NCBI GenBank assembly: GCA_002321305.1
Contig: DCMF01000035.1
Span: 7,771-16,626, forward strand
DNA: 8,856 nt
Direction: 5' to 3'
From: Verrucomicrobia bacterium UBA1629
GTDB lineage: Bacteria > Verrucomicrobiota > Kiritimatiellia > RFP12 > UBA1067
Positions 1 to 7,725 of the stretch are shown here, piece after piece. Under the pieces are notes generated by a model that saw nothing but the letters and a program-made list of their open reading frames with translations, did no database searches and was not told where the DNA came from. Positions within the stretch are counted from its first letter, which is position 1; each line of letters opens with the position of its first letter. The position numbers and the translations under genes were made by a program.

Positions 1-18
1 GGGGGGGGGGGGGGGGGG
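1..18. other. Homopolymeric G run at the window edge
   Basis: The first 18 bases are all G, followed directly by ordinary GC-rich coding sequence. A pure G tract of this length at the very end of a sequence is typical of dark-cycle poly-G read tails from two-colour sequencing that were built into a contig end. It most likely replaces the true sequence, including the start codon of the first gene. A natural G tract cannot be excluded from the sequence alone. Confidence 0.7.
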
Positions 19-2251
19 ACTCCTTGACCGTCTCGGACGGACGCTGAAGGCTGCGAATCTGGCGGCCCTCTGCGCGGCGGCGGGGTTCGCTTCGGCGAAA
101 GAGATCTCGACGCCTTTCACGCTCACGCAGGATACGGACTGGCGCGGTCAGGGCCTCGTTACGTTGACGGAGTCCGGCTCGATCAACTTGGGAGGCTTCA
201 GCCTCTGGACGGACGGCATTACGGGCGGTGATGATTCGTGGGAAGACGTGACGACGCCCGATGCATCGAAGGCGTCTTCGTCAACCCTGTACGCCGGGGC
301 GGCTTCCGTCCTCTTTGACAACGACATCCGCTATGCAACGGATCACCGACTGGTGGCAAATGCCTACCCCTGCACGATTGTTTACGACTTCGGCAAGCCG
401 GTCTGTCTCGGTGCCTACAAGCTGTATCATCAGGCCGTCAAGGACAAGCGCTTCCCGCACACATGGACGTTTGAGGGGTCGAATGACGGGACGACCTGGA
501 CGGTCGTCGATCGGCATGAGGGTGACCGCAACTGGTCCAACCCCTGCGAGCGGCGCTTCACGTTTGCCAACACCACGGCCTTTCGGCATTATCGCCTGAA
601 CGTCACGAAATCGACGGACGACGGGGCGCTGGAACTTTACCAGATCGAGTGCTTCAGGGCTTCGCCTTGGGACGACAGGACAGGGCCGGACGCGAGCCGC
701 GTGACCTCTGCTTCGACCTTCTTCGGCGGAAACGCGGCCATGCTGTTCGACAACCAGTTTGAACACAGTCAGAATCATCGCGCCGCGCTTTACGTCTCCA
801 ACAACGCCCCCTTCGAGGTGACCTATGATTTCGGCGCGCCCGTGTGCGTGAACCGCTATCGCCTGCATTACGGCAGCCTGTCTGGCAATGCCGAACGTGC
901 GCCGTACACATGGACGCTGGCAGGCTCGAACGACGACAAGGCGACTTGGACGGTCGTGGACACGCACACGGCGGACGGCGACTGGGCCTTCCCCGACGTG
1001 CGCACGTTCGACTGCTCGAAGCCGGGCGCCTATCGCCATTACCGGCTTGAAGTGACGGCGCCTGTTTGGGGGAACATCATGGAGCTCTACCAGATCGAGT
1101 ACTTCGCCGGTCCGCTGATTACGTCGTTCCCTGCCGACGGAACGCCGGTGACGGACTTGACCACGAATGACGCGACGCGCGCGAGCTCCTCGGATCTTTA
1201 TGACGGCACGGCGGCCACGCTGTTCGACAACCGGTTTTCCTATGACCAGAAGACCCATCGCATCTGCGCGAACAAGTTCCCGGCCTCGTTTGCCTATGAC
1301 TTCGGCGAGCCGACGCGGATCAACGGCTACACGATTCACTTCAACGGGCTTTACGAACACCGGGCGCCGAAGTCGTGGACGTTCGAGGGGACGGACGACC
1401 CGACCGGCAGCTGGAAGACGCTGGATCGCCGCGCCGACGTCACCGGCTGGACAAAAGGCGCGGCGCGCTCCTTTGCCTTCGTCAACGAGAAGAAGTACAG
1501 GCACTATCGGCTCTCTGTCACGGCGTCCAACGGAGAGGGTGTCTTGGAGCTCTACCAGCTTGAGTTCGGCGCGGCGCGCGGCCGGCTGCACGTCAATGTC
1601 GGCTCGGGCGTGACGCAGACCAACCGGAGCGTCGTGCTGAGCGGCGCGCTGGATCTCGTCAAGGAAGGGGCCGGCACCTGGGTGGCCGCCGTGCCGCAGC
1701 AGGGACTCATGGGAGACGTCCGTGTCGCGGAAGGCACCTTGCGGGCGGGACTGTCCGGCGACGAGGCCGTCCTGGGACGTCCGGGATTCTGCACGGTGGC
1801 GGTTGCCGCGAAGGGCGTCTTCGACATCGATTCGTTCGGTGGCTGGCGAGACTATCCCGTCCGCCTGGACGGCGGCACGCTGGCCTGCTCGATGCCGGTC
1901 GAGTCCGCGCAGACCGAGACGTTCGAGTCGATTGCGCTGACGGCGGACTCGTCCCTGTCCGTTCGCGGGCCGCTGACGCTGGGCAGCACTGAGGGAACTG
2001 GGGCGATCGACCTTGGCGGACATCGCCTGACCGTTGATCTTGTCGATGGTGGCCTGCTGAACCTTTCCCTGGCGGAGATCCGAAACGGGAAGATGGCCTT
2101 TACCGTCGACGGCGCGCAGGCGGCGAACGGCGTGAAGGTGGCCTCCTGGACGACGGCGCCCGCGTTGACGAAGGCGCGCTACGTTCATGCCAAGTCCGCC
2201 GAGGACGGTCTCTATGCGCTCGTTCCCGGCCTGCTGTGGGTGCTTCGGTAA
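2..2251 (+). CDS. Exported protein with three F5/8 type C (discoidin) domains and an autotransporter-like strand repeat, 5' partial
   Basis: The frame is open from base 2 to the TAA at 2249-2251, with no ATG near its start. TTG at 164 would cut off conserved-looking sequence. Bases 44-97 read LKAANLAALCAAAGFASA, the core and Ala-x-Ala cleavage site of a signal peptide, so the true start lies just upstream and is lost in the poly-G end (or is CTG at 44). Three similar discoidin-like modules follow, at about 239-661, 662-1111 and 1137-1569. Each begins DAS/DAT...LFDN, has a central YDFG strand and a W-T-F/L-x-G-(S/T)-(N/D)-D motif, and ends RHYRL...(M/L)ELYQ(I/L)E. Such domains bind carbohydrate or cell surfaces. 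The remainder (about 1570-2240) is beta-rich; LVKEGAGTWVAA followed by VRVAEGTLRAG matches the style of passenger-associated transport repeats. No outer-membrane barrel, catalytic domain or membrane anchor is visible. The gene ends 29 bases before the GH127 gene and probably shares its operon. A role in attachment to substrate is inferred. Confidence 0.85.
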   Translation, partial: GGGGGGLLDRLGRTLKAANLAALCAAAGFASAKEISTPFTLTQDTDWRGQGLVTLTESGSINLGGFSLWTDGITGGDDSWEDVTTPDASKASSSTLYAGAASVLFDNDIRYATDHRLVANAYPCTIVYDFGKPVCLGAYKLYHQAVKDKRFPHTWTFEGSNDGTTWTVVDRHEGDRNWSNPCERRFTFANTTAFRHYRLNVTKSTDDGALELYQIECFRASPWDDRTGPDASRVTSASTFFGGNAAMLFDNQFEHSQNHRAALYVSNNAPFEVTYDFGAPVCVNRYRLHYGSLSGNAERAPYTWTLAGSNDDKATWTVVDTHTADGDWAFPDVRTFDCSKPGAYRHYRLEVTAPVWGNIMELYQIEYFAGPLITSFPADGTPVTDLTTNDATRASSSDLYDGTAATLFDNRFSYDQKTHRICANKFPASFAYDFGEPTRINGYTIHFNGLYEHRAPKSWTFEGTDDPTGSWKTLDRRADVTGWTKGAARSFAFVNEKKYRHYRLSVTASNGEGVLELYQLEFGAARGRLHVNVGSGVTQTNRSVVLSGALDLVKEGAGTWVAAVPQQGLMGDVRVAEGTLRAGLSGDEAVLGRPGFCTVAVAAKGVFDIDSFGGWRDYPVRLDGGTLACSMPVESAQTETFESIALTADSSLSVRGPLTLGSTEGTGAIDLGGHRLTVDLVDGGLLNLSLAEIRNGKMAFTVDGAQAANGVKVASWTTAPALTKARYVHAKSAEDGLYALVPGLLWVLR

Positions 2252-2268
2252 GTTTCCAGACGGTTGTT

Positions 2269-2275
2269 GAAAGGA
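2269..2275 (+). promoter_or_regulatory. Ribosome binding site of the GH127 gene
   Basis: GAAAGGA lies five bases before the ATG at 2281 but overlaps the alternative ATG at 2275. The spacing decides for 2281. No terminator or promoter is evident in the 29-base gap after the upstream stop codon, which supports co-transcription. Confidence 0.6.
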
Positions 2276-2280
2276 TGAAC

Positions 2281-4212
2281 ATGACACGTGCATTCTCCCT
2301 TGTTTCAGCCCTGCTGTCGCTGGCGGTCGGCGCAACCTTGCCGGCGCGGGCGGACTCGCCCCTGAACCGCCAGGTCCAGCCCGCGCTGAAGGACGTGCGC
2401 CTCGAAGGTCCGCTGGCGGCGAAGACGGACCGTCTGCTGGCGCGGCGCGTGACGGACGACTTCATGCGGCAGACCATCTTCGACGAGGCGCTGCGCGCCT
2501 TTGTCGCGCGCGATGACGACCAGCGTCCGTGGGACGGCATGTGGCGCGGCGAGTTCTGGGGGAAGACGATGCTGTCCGCCGCGCGCGTCGCCGAATACCT
2601 GGACGATCCGAAGCTGAAGGCCGCGCTTGTGGCCGAAGGGCACCGCCTGATGGCGACGGCGGATGCCGACGGCTACATCGGCAGCTACGCGGTCGCGACC
2701 AACTGCACGATCAGCGACGCCCAGATGATGGCGCACGAGAACAACTGCACGAACTGGAACCTCTGGAACCGCAAGTACGTGATCTGGGGGCTGCTGGCGG
2801 CCTACAAGGCGACGGGGGACAGACCTCTGCTGGATGCGGCCGTCGCACAGGCGCGGCACTTCATCGGGCTGGTGCGCCGCCTGGGCGTTCCCCTCGCCGA
2901 CACGGGGCATCCGGGGCTGTGCGGCATGCCGACGATGAGCGTCCTGAAGCCGATGCTGCTCCTTTACGAGGAGACGCGGGAGCCGCTTTTCCTTTCATTT
3001 GCGAACGAGATCGTGGCGGACTGGGACCGTGCGGACGGGCGGGCGCCGAACTTCTTCCGGAACGCGGCGTCCGGGCGTCCGCTGTACGCCTGGTATCCTC
3101 AGCCGGAGATATGGGCCAAGACCTATGAGATGCTCAGCTGCGTCGACGGCCTGATTGAGCACGCGCGCGTCACGGGCTCCCGCCGGTCGCTGGAGACGGC
3201 GAGGGCCGTGCGCGACAACCTCGCGCGGCACGAGGTGAATTCGATCGGCGGCCTCGGCATTTCGGACCGGCTGCTGGGGGCGGAGACGTTCCCGTTCGCC
3301 TCGACGGAGCTGTGCGACGTGATCCACTGGATCCGGCTCAACCTCGACCTCTTCCTGGAGACGGGCGACGACACGTACATGGACAGCATCGAGTTCAGCT
3401 ACTTCAACGCCTTTCTGGCCGGCATCTACCGAAGCGGAAACTGGGCGCCGCTCGTTGTGCGTGACGCCGGGCGGCACCGCAACGGCTGGGGCGGACAGTG
3501 CGCCTATGCCTATCACCACTGCTGCCTCGACAATGCGCCGCGCACGGTCATGGACATCGCCTCGGCCGTCGTCACGCAGGAGGCCTCGGGGCGCTACCGC
3601 GTGAACCTCTACCAAGATGCGACCGTGTCGCTCAACGGAACGCGGTTCGTCATTCGCGGGGACTATCCGGCGCAGGGCCGCGTGACGGTTCGCGTGGACG
3701 GCCCGGCCGAGGTCGCGTTTCGCAAGCCCGGCTGGTGCCCGAAGCTGGATGTCGTCCGCACGGACGAGGGGACGGGCGCAGTCTACGAGCTGACGTTCGA
3801 CATGAACGCCCGGCTCGTCAACCGGTCGCTCGCCGCGAGCGTCGACACGGCGACCGGGACCCTGGCGACGCGCACGTGGGGCGAGAACCGCTACATCTTC
3901 CACGTCGACGACGACCTGCGCGGCTTCATCCCGACCGAGCCGGCGGCAACCGTGTGCTTTGGCCCGCTGGTCTTGGCGAAGTCGGTTCGGCTGGGCGCCA
4001 CCGAAGCGGAGCTGAGGCGTGCGGAGACGGTCAACGGCAAGGGCTACGGCGTGCGCCTGACGCCGATTCGGGCGGCGGACGTCTATGCGCCGTTTGCCGT
4101 CGAGCTGTTCAAGGAAGGGGCGCCGGCCGTGCGCACGAAGGCCTGCGCCTACGAGTCGGCGAGCGACGATCCCGTCTTTCGCGGCGGCTACATTTTCACG
4201 ACGAGGTTCTGA
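2281..4212 (+). CDS. Exported GH127 (DUF1680) beta-L-arabinofuranosidase-type glycosidase
   Basis: This 643-residue protein has a normal length for GH127. Start 2281 is chosen for its Shine-Dalgarno spacing; it gives the signal peptide MTRAFSLVSALLSLAVGATL followed by PARA, with cleavage near residue 24. The mature chain opens with a helical region typical of the (alpha/alpha)6 barrel. The diagnostic residues are visible: Glu343-Leu-Cys345 in STELCDV and Cys414-Cys415 in HHCCLDN. These correspond to the Glu-x-Cys and Cys-Cys set that, in the characterised enzyme HypBA1, binds zinc and supplies the cysteine nucleophile. Glu335 in LLGAETF is a plausible acid/base residue (inference). The part after about residue 430 is beta-rich, as expected for the C-terminal sandwich. 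Known members release beta-L-arabinofuranose, and one acts on aceric acid in rhamnogalacturonan II, so the exact substrate is open. The stop codon overlaps the next gene's ATG by one base, indicating translational coupling. Confidence 0.9.
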   Translation: MTRAFSLVSALLSLAVGATLPARADSPLNRQVQPALKDVRLEGPLAAKTDRLLARRVTDDFMRQTIFDEALRAFVARDDDQRPWDGMWRGEFWGKTMLSAARVAEYLDDPKLKAALVAEGHRLMATADADGYIGSYAVATNCTISDAQMMAHENNCTNWNLWNRKYVIWGLLAAYKATGDRPLLDAAVAQARHFIGLVRRLGVPLADTGHPGLCGMPTMSVLKPMLLLYEETREPLFLSFANEIVADWDRADGRAPNFFRNAASGRPLYAWYPQPEIWAKTYEMLSCVDGLIEHARVTGSRRSLETARAVRDNLARHEVNSIGGLGISDRLLGAETFPFASTELCDVIHWIRLNLDLFLETGDDTYMDSIEFSYFNAFLAGIYRSGNWAPLVVRDAGRHRNGWGGQCAYAYHHCCLDNAPRTVMDIASAVVTQEASGRYRVNLYQDATVSLNGTRFVIRGDYPAQGRVTVRVDGPAEVAFRKPGWCPKLDVVRTDEGTGAVYELTFDMNARLVNRSLAASVDTATGTLATRTWGENRYIFHVDDDLRGFIPTEPAATVCFGPLVLAKSVRLGATEAELRRAETVNGKGYGVRLTPIRAADVYAPFAVELFKEGAPAVRTKACAYESASDDPVFRGGYIFTTRF

Positions 4213-4224
4213 TGAAACGAGGTG
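4203..4224 (+). promoter_or_regulatory. Two tandem ribosome binding sites for the beta-helix/GH20 gene
   Basis: GAGG at 4203-4206 precedes the ATG at 4212 by five bases. GAGGTG at 4219-4224 precedes the ATG at 4230, also by five bases. The two start modules are near copies of each other (ACGAGGTTCTGATGA and ACGAGGTGCTGACATGA) and their ATGs are in the same frame, 18 bases apart. Either start leaves an intact signal peptide. Confidence 0.5.
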
Positions 4225-7200
4225 CTGACATGATGACGAGATTTCCGATGGCCCTGCTGTTCGCCCTTGGCGGCGTCTGCGCGGGTGCGGCCGCGCCGGT
4301 CACGCCGTCCTACGCCGAGGCGGCGTTTCCCTCCGTCGCGCGCGCGGCGGTGACGACGAACCTGACGGTCGAGGCGATGCGCTGCCGCAGCCGCTCCTGT
4401 GCGCTGGACGACCGGATCGTGCGCGAGGTCGGCGCGCCGGCGGGCGATGACGTCGCCGCCGTGCGCATCGGCAAGCGACGGGAGGTGCGCGACCGCGCGC
4501 AGACGTTCGCCGAGGCGAACCTCCGGCGCGGCGGCGCCGACGGACTGGGATTCGCCGAGCAGGCGCTGGCCGACGTCGAGGAGATCAACCGGCTGCTGGA
4601 AGACGAGCTGCGCTTTCGGCGGACGGCGCCGTCCGAGGCCAACCGCCCCATCGTGCTGAACCTCCGGGACTACGGCGCGGTCGGCGACGGCCAGACGGAC
4701 GACTCGGCGGCCTTTGCGCGCGCGAACGCGGCGTTGGGTCAGCTGGGTGGCGCTCCGACGGTCTTGCGCATCCCCGCCGGGACTTATCGCCTGGCGACGC
4801 CGCGCACGGCACGGCCGTTCACGACGACGGACGGCGAGTTCAACGAAGACCCGTGGGTGCGGACGGGCTACTGCCTGTTCGACGGCCTGCAGAACTGCCG
4901 CATCGAAGGCGACGGGCCGGAGAGGACGCGGCTGCTGTCCGGCTACCACGGGCAGCAGTTGGCTTTGGTGAACTGCGTCAACTGCACGGTGAAGGGCCTG
5001 GAGCTGGCGACCGAGCAGATCCCGTTCCTCGAGGGCGAAGTGCTGGCGTACGACCGCGAGACCTTCGCCTGCGACATCCGCCTCAAGCCGGGCACCCTGC
5101 GGCCGGACGACCCGAAGTGGCAGCCGGTCGGGTTCGAGAAGCAGTTTGGCCTTGAGTGCTTTGGCGTCGAGTTCGACAGGGCGGGCAGCCTCATCCGCAC
5201 CGCCGCGTTGCTGTGCTGGCGGATGGGCGAGAACTACAGGGATCTCGGCGACGGCCGGTGGCGGCTGTTCCTCGACGGGAAGGTCGCGCGCAGCCACCTG
5301 GACGGCATCGTCGTCGGCGGCACGCTCGCGCTGCCGAACCGGACCAACGCCTACGGGGCTTTCGCGTTCCGCTTCTGCACGTTCTGCACGGCGGAGGACG
5401 TCTGGGTTCGCACGAGCCGCAGCTCGGCCTTCTGCACGCTGCGGTCACGCGGCAGCACGTTCGACCGCTGCCGGCTGTTCCCGCTGGACGGGCATGCGCT
5501 CTCGAGCAATGCGGACGGCTGCTTCTGCGATCCGGGCACGTTCGTGTACCGCTGCTCGTTCGACGCGATGTGCGACGACGGCCTCAACGTGCGGAGCCGC
5601 GCGCTGGTGACGGCGCCGGGGAATTCGCCGAGCGAAACCGTGCATCTGGACAGCAGCGTCAACCGCGGCGGCTCGCTTGTCGCCTTTGCGGATCCGAAGA
5701 CGGGCCAGTATCTGGCGAATGCCGCGCTGGCCCAGACGGACGCGGCGGTCTTCCTCTCCAACGGCTGGCGCCGCGTCTCGCGTTTCGGCCGGGAGTTGCC
5801 GCCGGACGTCGTGCGGAACGCCTACCAGTACGAGCCGCGCCAGTTCGGCGTTGGCACCGTGATCAGCGGTTGCTCGTTCCGCAACGGACGGTGGTCCGGC
5901 AACGTCATCCAGTCGCCGCAGGTGCTGATCGAGGACTGCACGTACGAGGGCATCCGGAACGAGTGCGTCCGCCTGGGGGCGCTGGGGAACTGGCGCGAAG
6001 GGCCGCCGCCGTATGCGGTGCGGATTCACAACTGCCGGTTCGCCGCGTCGGGCACGGGCGTCGGCTCGTGGATCGAGATGTTTTCGCTGGAGGACGGCAC
6101 GAAGTCGGCTGTCACGGTCGCGCCCGTGCGCGGCGTGGACATCGAGGGCAACGCCTTCGAGCGCCTGGCGGTCGCGCCCGTCTCGCTGAAGAACGCGACG
6201 GACGTCCGCCTGGTCGGCAACCGCGTCGACGGGGCGGCGCTGTCGCCGGAGAGGGATGTCGTCCGCCAGACGTCCGAACGGGTGTCGGTCGTGCCGGCGG
6301 AGCGTCTGCCGGCCTTCGGCTTCCGCGCGTTCCTGCTCGACGAGGCGCGGCACTTCTTCGGGAAGGAGAAGGTGAAGCAGTACCTCGACGTGATGCAGCG
6401 CCACCACTACAACTACTTCCACTGGCACCTGACCGACGACCAGGGCTGGCGGATTGACGTGTCGGGCTTCCCGGAGCTGGTGCGCAAGGGCGCGTGGCGT
6501 CCCGCGTCGCCGCTGCGGGGACAGGACACGAAGACGGACGGCCGCCCGTATGGCCCGTACTTCTATTCGGAGGCGGACATCCGGGAGATCGTGGACTATG
6601 CGAAGGCGCGCGGCATCGAGGTCATCCCCGAGATCGACATGCCGGGGCACGTCGGCGCGCTGCTGGCTTCGCACCCGGAGCTGGCCTGTGCGCCGGACGC
6701 ACAGCCGGGGACGCCGCGTGTCCGGTGGGGCGTCTCGCCTGAAGTGCTGTGCGTGGGGAATGAGGCCGTCTACGATTACCTTGACCGCCTGATCGCCGCC
6801 GTCGCCCGGCTCTTCCCGTGCGACTACTTCCACATCGGCGGCGACGAGTGCCCTCGGACGCGCTGGGAGGCGTGTGACAGGTGCCGAGGCTTGATGGCGC
6901 GGGAGGGCATGAGCCAGCCGGCGGAGCTGCAGGCTTATTTCGTCCGCCGTGTCGCGGCGATGGTGGCCCGCCACGGCAAGAAGGTGATCGGCTGGGACGA
7001 GATTCTGGAGGCGGGCGAGCTGCCGAAGGGGACCATTGTGCAGAACTGGCGTTCGGCGTCGAACGGCGTGAGCGGCGCGGACATCGTGCGCAAGGCGGCG
7101 GAGAAGGGCTGTCGCGTGATCATGTCGCCGCTGAACACGGCCTACTTCACTCAGCCGACGGGCGAGATCGACTGCGATCCGTGGCTCTACCGCGAGTGGC

Positions 7201-7415
7201 CGACGAAGCTGAAGCTGACGCTGCCCTCGGCGCGCGTGGCCCGGTTCTCGCCGTTCGACGGGATCCCGCCCGAACTCCACGACCGCATCATCGGCGGCGA
7301 GTGCTGCGCCTGGTCCGAGGAGATCGACGCGGGCGAGGAGCTTGACTACAAGATCCGCCAGCGCCTTGAGCTGTTCGGCGACGCGCTGTACTACGGTGTC
7401 GAGACGACCGATTGA
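4212..7415 (+). CDS. Exported fusion of a GH110-like beta-helix with a GH20 beta-N-acetylhexosaminidase domain
   Basis: One uninterrupted 1067-residue frame (1061 if started at 4230). Residues 1-28 form a signal peptide (MALLFALGGVCAGAAA core). A charged helical stretch follows to about residue 148. The right-handed beta-helix starts at LNLRDYGAVGDGQTDD (residue 149), the usual opening of pectate-lyase-3/GH28-like helices, and runs to about residue 680. Within it, NADG (Asp435) and CDDGLN (Asp455-Asp456), and later GCSFRNGRWSGN and IEDCTYEGI, resemble GH110 alpha-galactosidases, whose catalytic aspartates include a DDG-x-N pair; this assignment is by eye. From LPAFGFRAFLLDEARHFFG (residue 699) the chain is a GH20 barrel: HWHLTDDQGWRID, PEIDMPGH, the catalytic Asp878-Glu879 pair in FHIGGDEC, and the late tryptophans in QNWRS and CCAWSEE. 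GH20 enzymes remove beta-linked GlcNAc/GalNAc by substrate-assisted catalysis. The usual GH20b domain before the barrel is missing. The gene is coupled to GH127 upstream. The fusion may be natural, or a deletion or assembly seam near 6290. Confidence 0.85.
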   Translation: MKRGADMMTRFPMALLFALGGVCAGAAAPVTPSYAEAAFPSVARAAVTTNLTVEAMRCRSRSCALDDRIVREVGAPAGDDVAAVRIGKRREVRDRAQTFAEANLRRGGADGLGFAEQALADVEEINRLLEDELRFRRTAPSEANRPIVLNLRDYGAVGDGQTDDSAAFARANAALGQLGGAPTVLRIPAGTYRLATPRTARPFTTTDGEFNEDPWVRTGYCLFDGLQNCRIEGDGPERTRLLSGYHGQQLALVNCVNCTVKGLELATEQIPFLEGEVLAYDRETFACDIRLKPGTLRPDDPKWQPVGFEKQFGLECFGVEFDRAGSLIRTAALLCWRMGENYRDLGDGRWRLFLDGKVARSHLDGIVVGGTLALPNRTNAYGAFAFRFCTFCTAEDVWVRTSRSSAFCTLRSRGSTFDRCRLFPLDGHALSSNADGCFCDPGTFVYRCSFDAMCDDGLNVRSRALVTAPGNSPSETVHLDSSVNRGGSLVAFADPKTGQYLANAALAQTDAAVFLSNGWRRVSRFGRELPPDVVRNAYQYEPRQFGVGTVISGCSFRNGRWSGNVIQSPQVLIEDCTYEGIRNECVRLGALGNWREGPPPYAVRIHNCRFAASGTGVGSWIEMFSLEDGTKSAVTVAPVRGVDIEGNAFERLAVAPVSLKNATDVRLVGNRVDGAALSPERDVVRQTSERVSVVPAERLPAFGFRAFLLDEARHFFGKEKVKQYLDVMQRHHYNYFHWHLTDDQGWRIDVSGFPELVRKGAWRPASPLRGQDTKTDGRPYGPYFYSEADIREIVDYAKARGIEVIPEIDMPGHVGALLASHPELACAPDAQPGTPRVRWGVSPEVLCVGNEAVYDYLDRLIAAVARLFPCDYFHIGGDECPRTRWEACDRCRGLMAREGMSQPAELQAYFVRRVAAMVARHGKKVIGWDEILEAGELPKGTIVQNWRSASNGVSGADIVRKAAEKGCRVIMSPLNTAYFTQPTGEIDCDPWLYREWPTKLKLTLPSARVARFSPFDGIPPELHDRIIGGECCAWSEEIDAGEELDYKIRQRLELFGDALYYGVETTD

Positions 7416-7425
7416 GACGCCCGCG

Positions 7426-7722
7426 TCAGGCGTCAGCGGCGCCAGGCGTGTGCGGTCGCTTGAGGCTGCGGCGGTAGTCGCGCATCGTGAGGCCGTAGGT
7501 CTTGAGGAAGAGGCGCTTGGCGTAGTCGGCGTTGGGGAAACCGCAGGCGGCGGTGATTGCGCCGATCTTGAGCTTCGTCGTCCGCAGCTTGACGCGCACG
7601 GCCTTCAGCCGGGCGCGCGCGAGGGCGTCGGAGAGCGGCGGGCAGCCGAACTCCCTGAACCGCTGGCTGACGAGGGCCTGCGAGACGCCGACGCCGCGCT
7701 CGCGCAGGCGTTCGAGCGCACG
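7426..7722 (-). pseudogene. AraC-family transcriptional regulator, C-terminal fragment
   Basis: About 98 codons remain, ending at the TGA (complement of 7426-7428). The reading is an AraC-type helix-turn-helix pair: LRERGVGVSQALVSQRFREF is the end of the first HTH, followed by an LSDALARARLKAV linker helix, then ITAACGFPNADYAKRLF as the second HTH and TYGLTMRDYRRS as the terminal helix. Whole regulators of this XylR-like build usually have a sensor domain of some 250 residues or more, which is absent here. The - strand frame stays open beyond 7722, but only as a shadow of the aldolase on the other strand. The break falls inside the first HTH, so the fragment cannot act as a normal regulator. 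It converges on the glycosidase gene, with ten bases between the stop codons. An intact version could have controlled the glycosidase operon; that is inference. Confidence 0.8.
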
Positions 7723-7725
7723 GAC
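7684..7725. other. Breakpoint joining two oppositely oriented gene bodies
   Basis: Left of this interval the - strand is an AraC DNA-binding domain; right of it the + strand is a DapA-family barrel. Both proteins lose their N-terminal parts here. About 25 bases (7696-7720) read sensibly in both genes: ALAQAFER on the + strand, and RALERLRER on the - strand across 7696-7722. A short shared sequence could therefore have driven an inversion, a deletion or an assembly join. No transposase, target-site duplication or terminal inverted repeat is seen. Confidence 0.6.

Noticed and set aside
281..2335. Long - strand open frame opposite the discoidin protein
   Set aside because: It is a composition-driven shadow: arginine/proline-rich, with no recognisable domain, lying fully antisense to a well-supported gene.
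3498..4211. In-frame upstream extension of the beta-helix/GH20 frame
   Set aside because: It overlaps the conserved second half of the GH127 gene in another frame, reads as arginine-rich shadow sequence, and would bury the signal peptide inside the protein.
4247..4280. Lipoprotein signal (lipobox) in the beta-helix/GH20 protein
   Set aside because: The residues before the cysteine are Gly-Gly-Val, which do not fit the usual Leu-(Ala/Ser)-(Gly/Ala)-Cys pattern; a signal peptidase I site at the following alanines fits better.
5445..7280. Long - strand open frame opposite the beta-helix and GH20 modules
   Set aside because: It is antisense to strongly supported motifs, has biased arginine/valine/alanine content, and shows no family resemblance.
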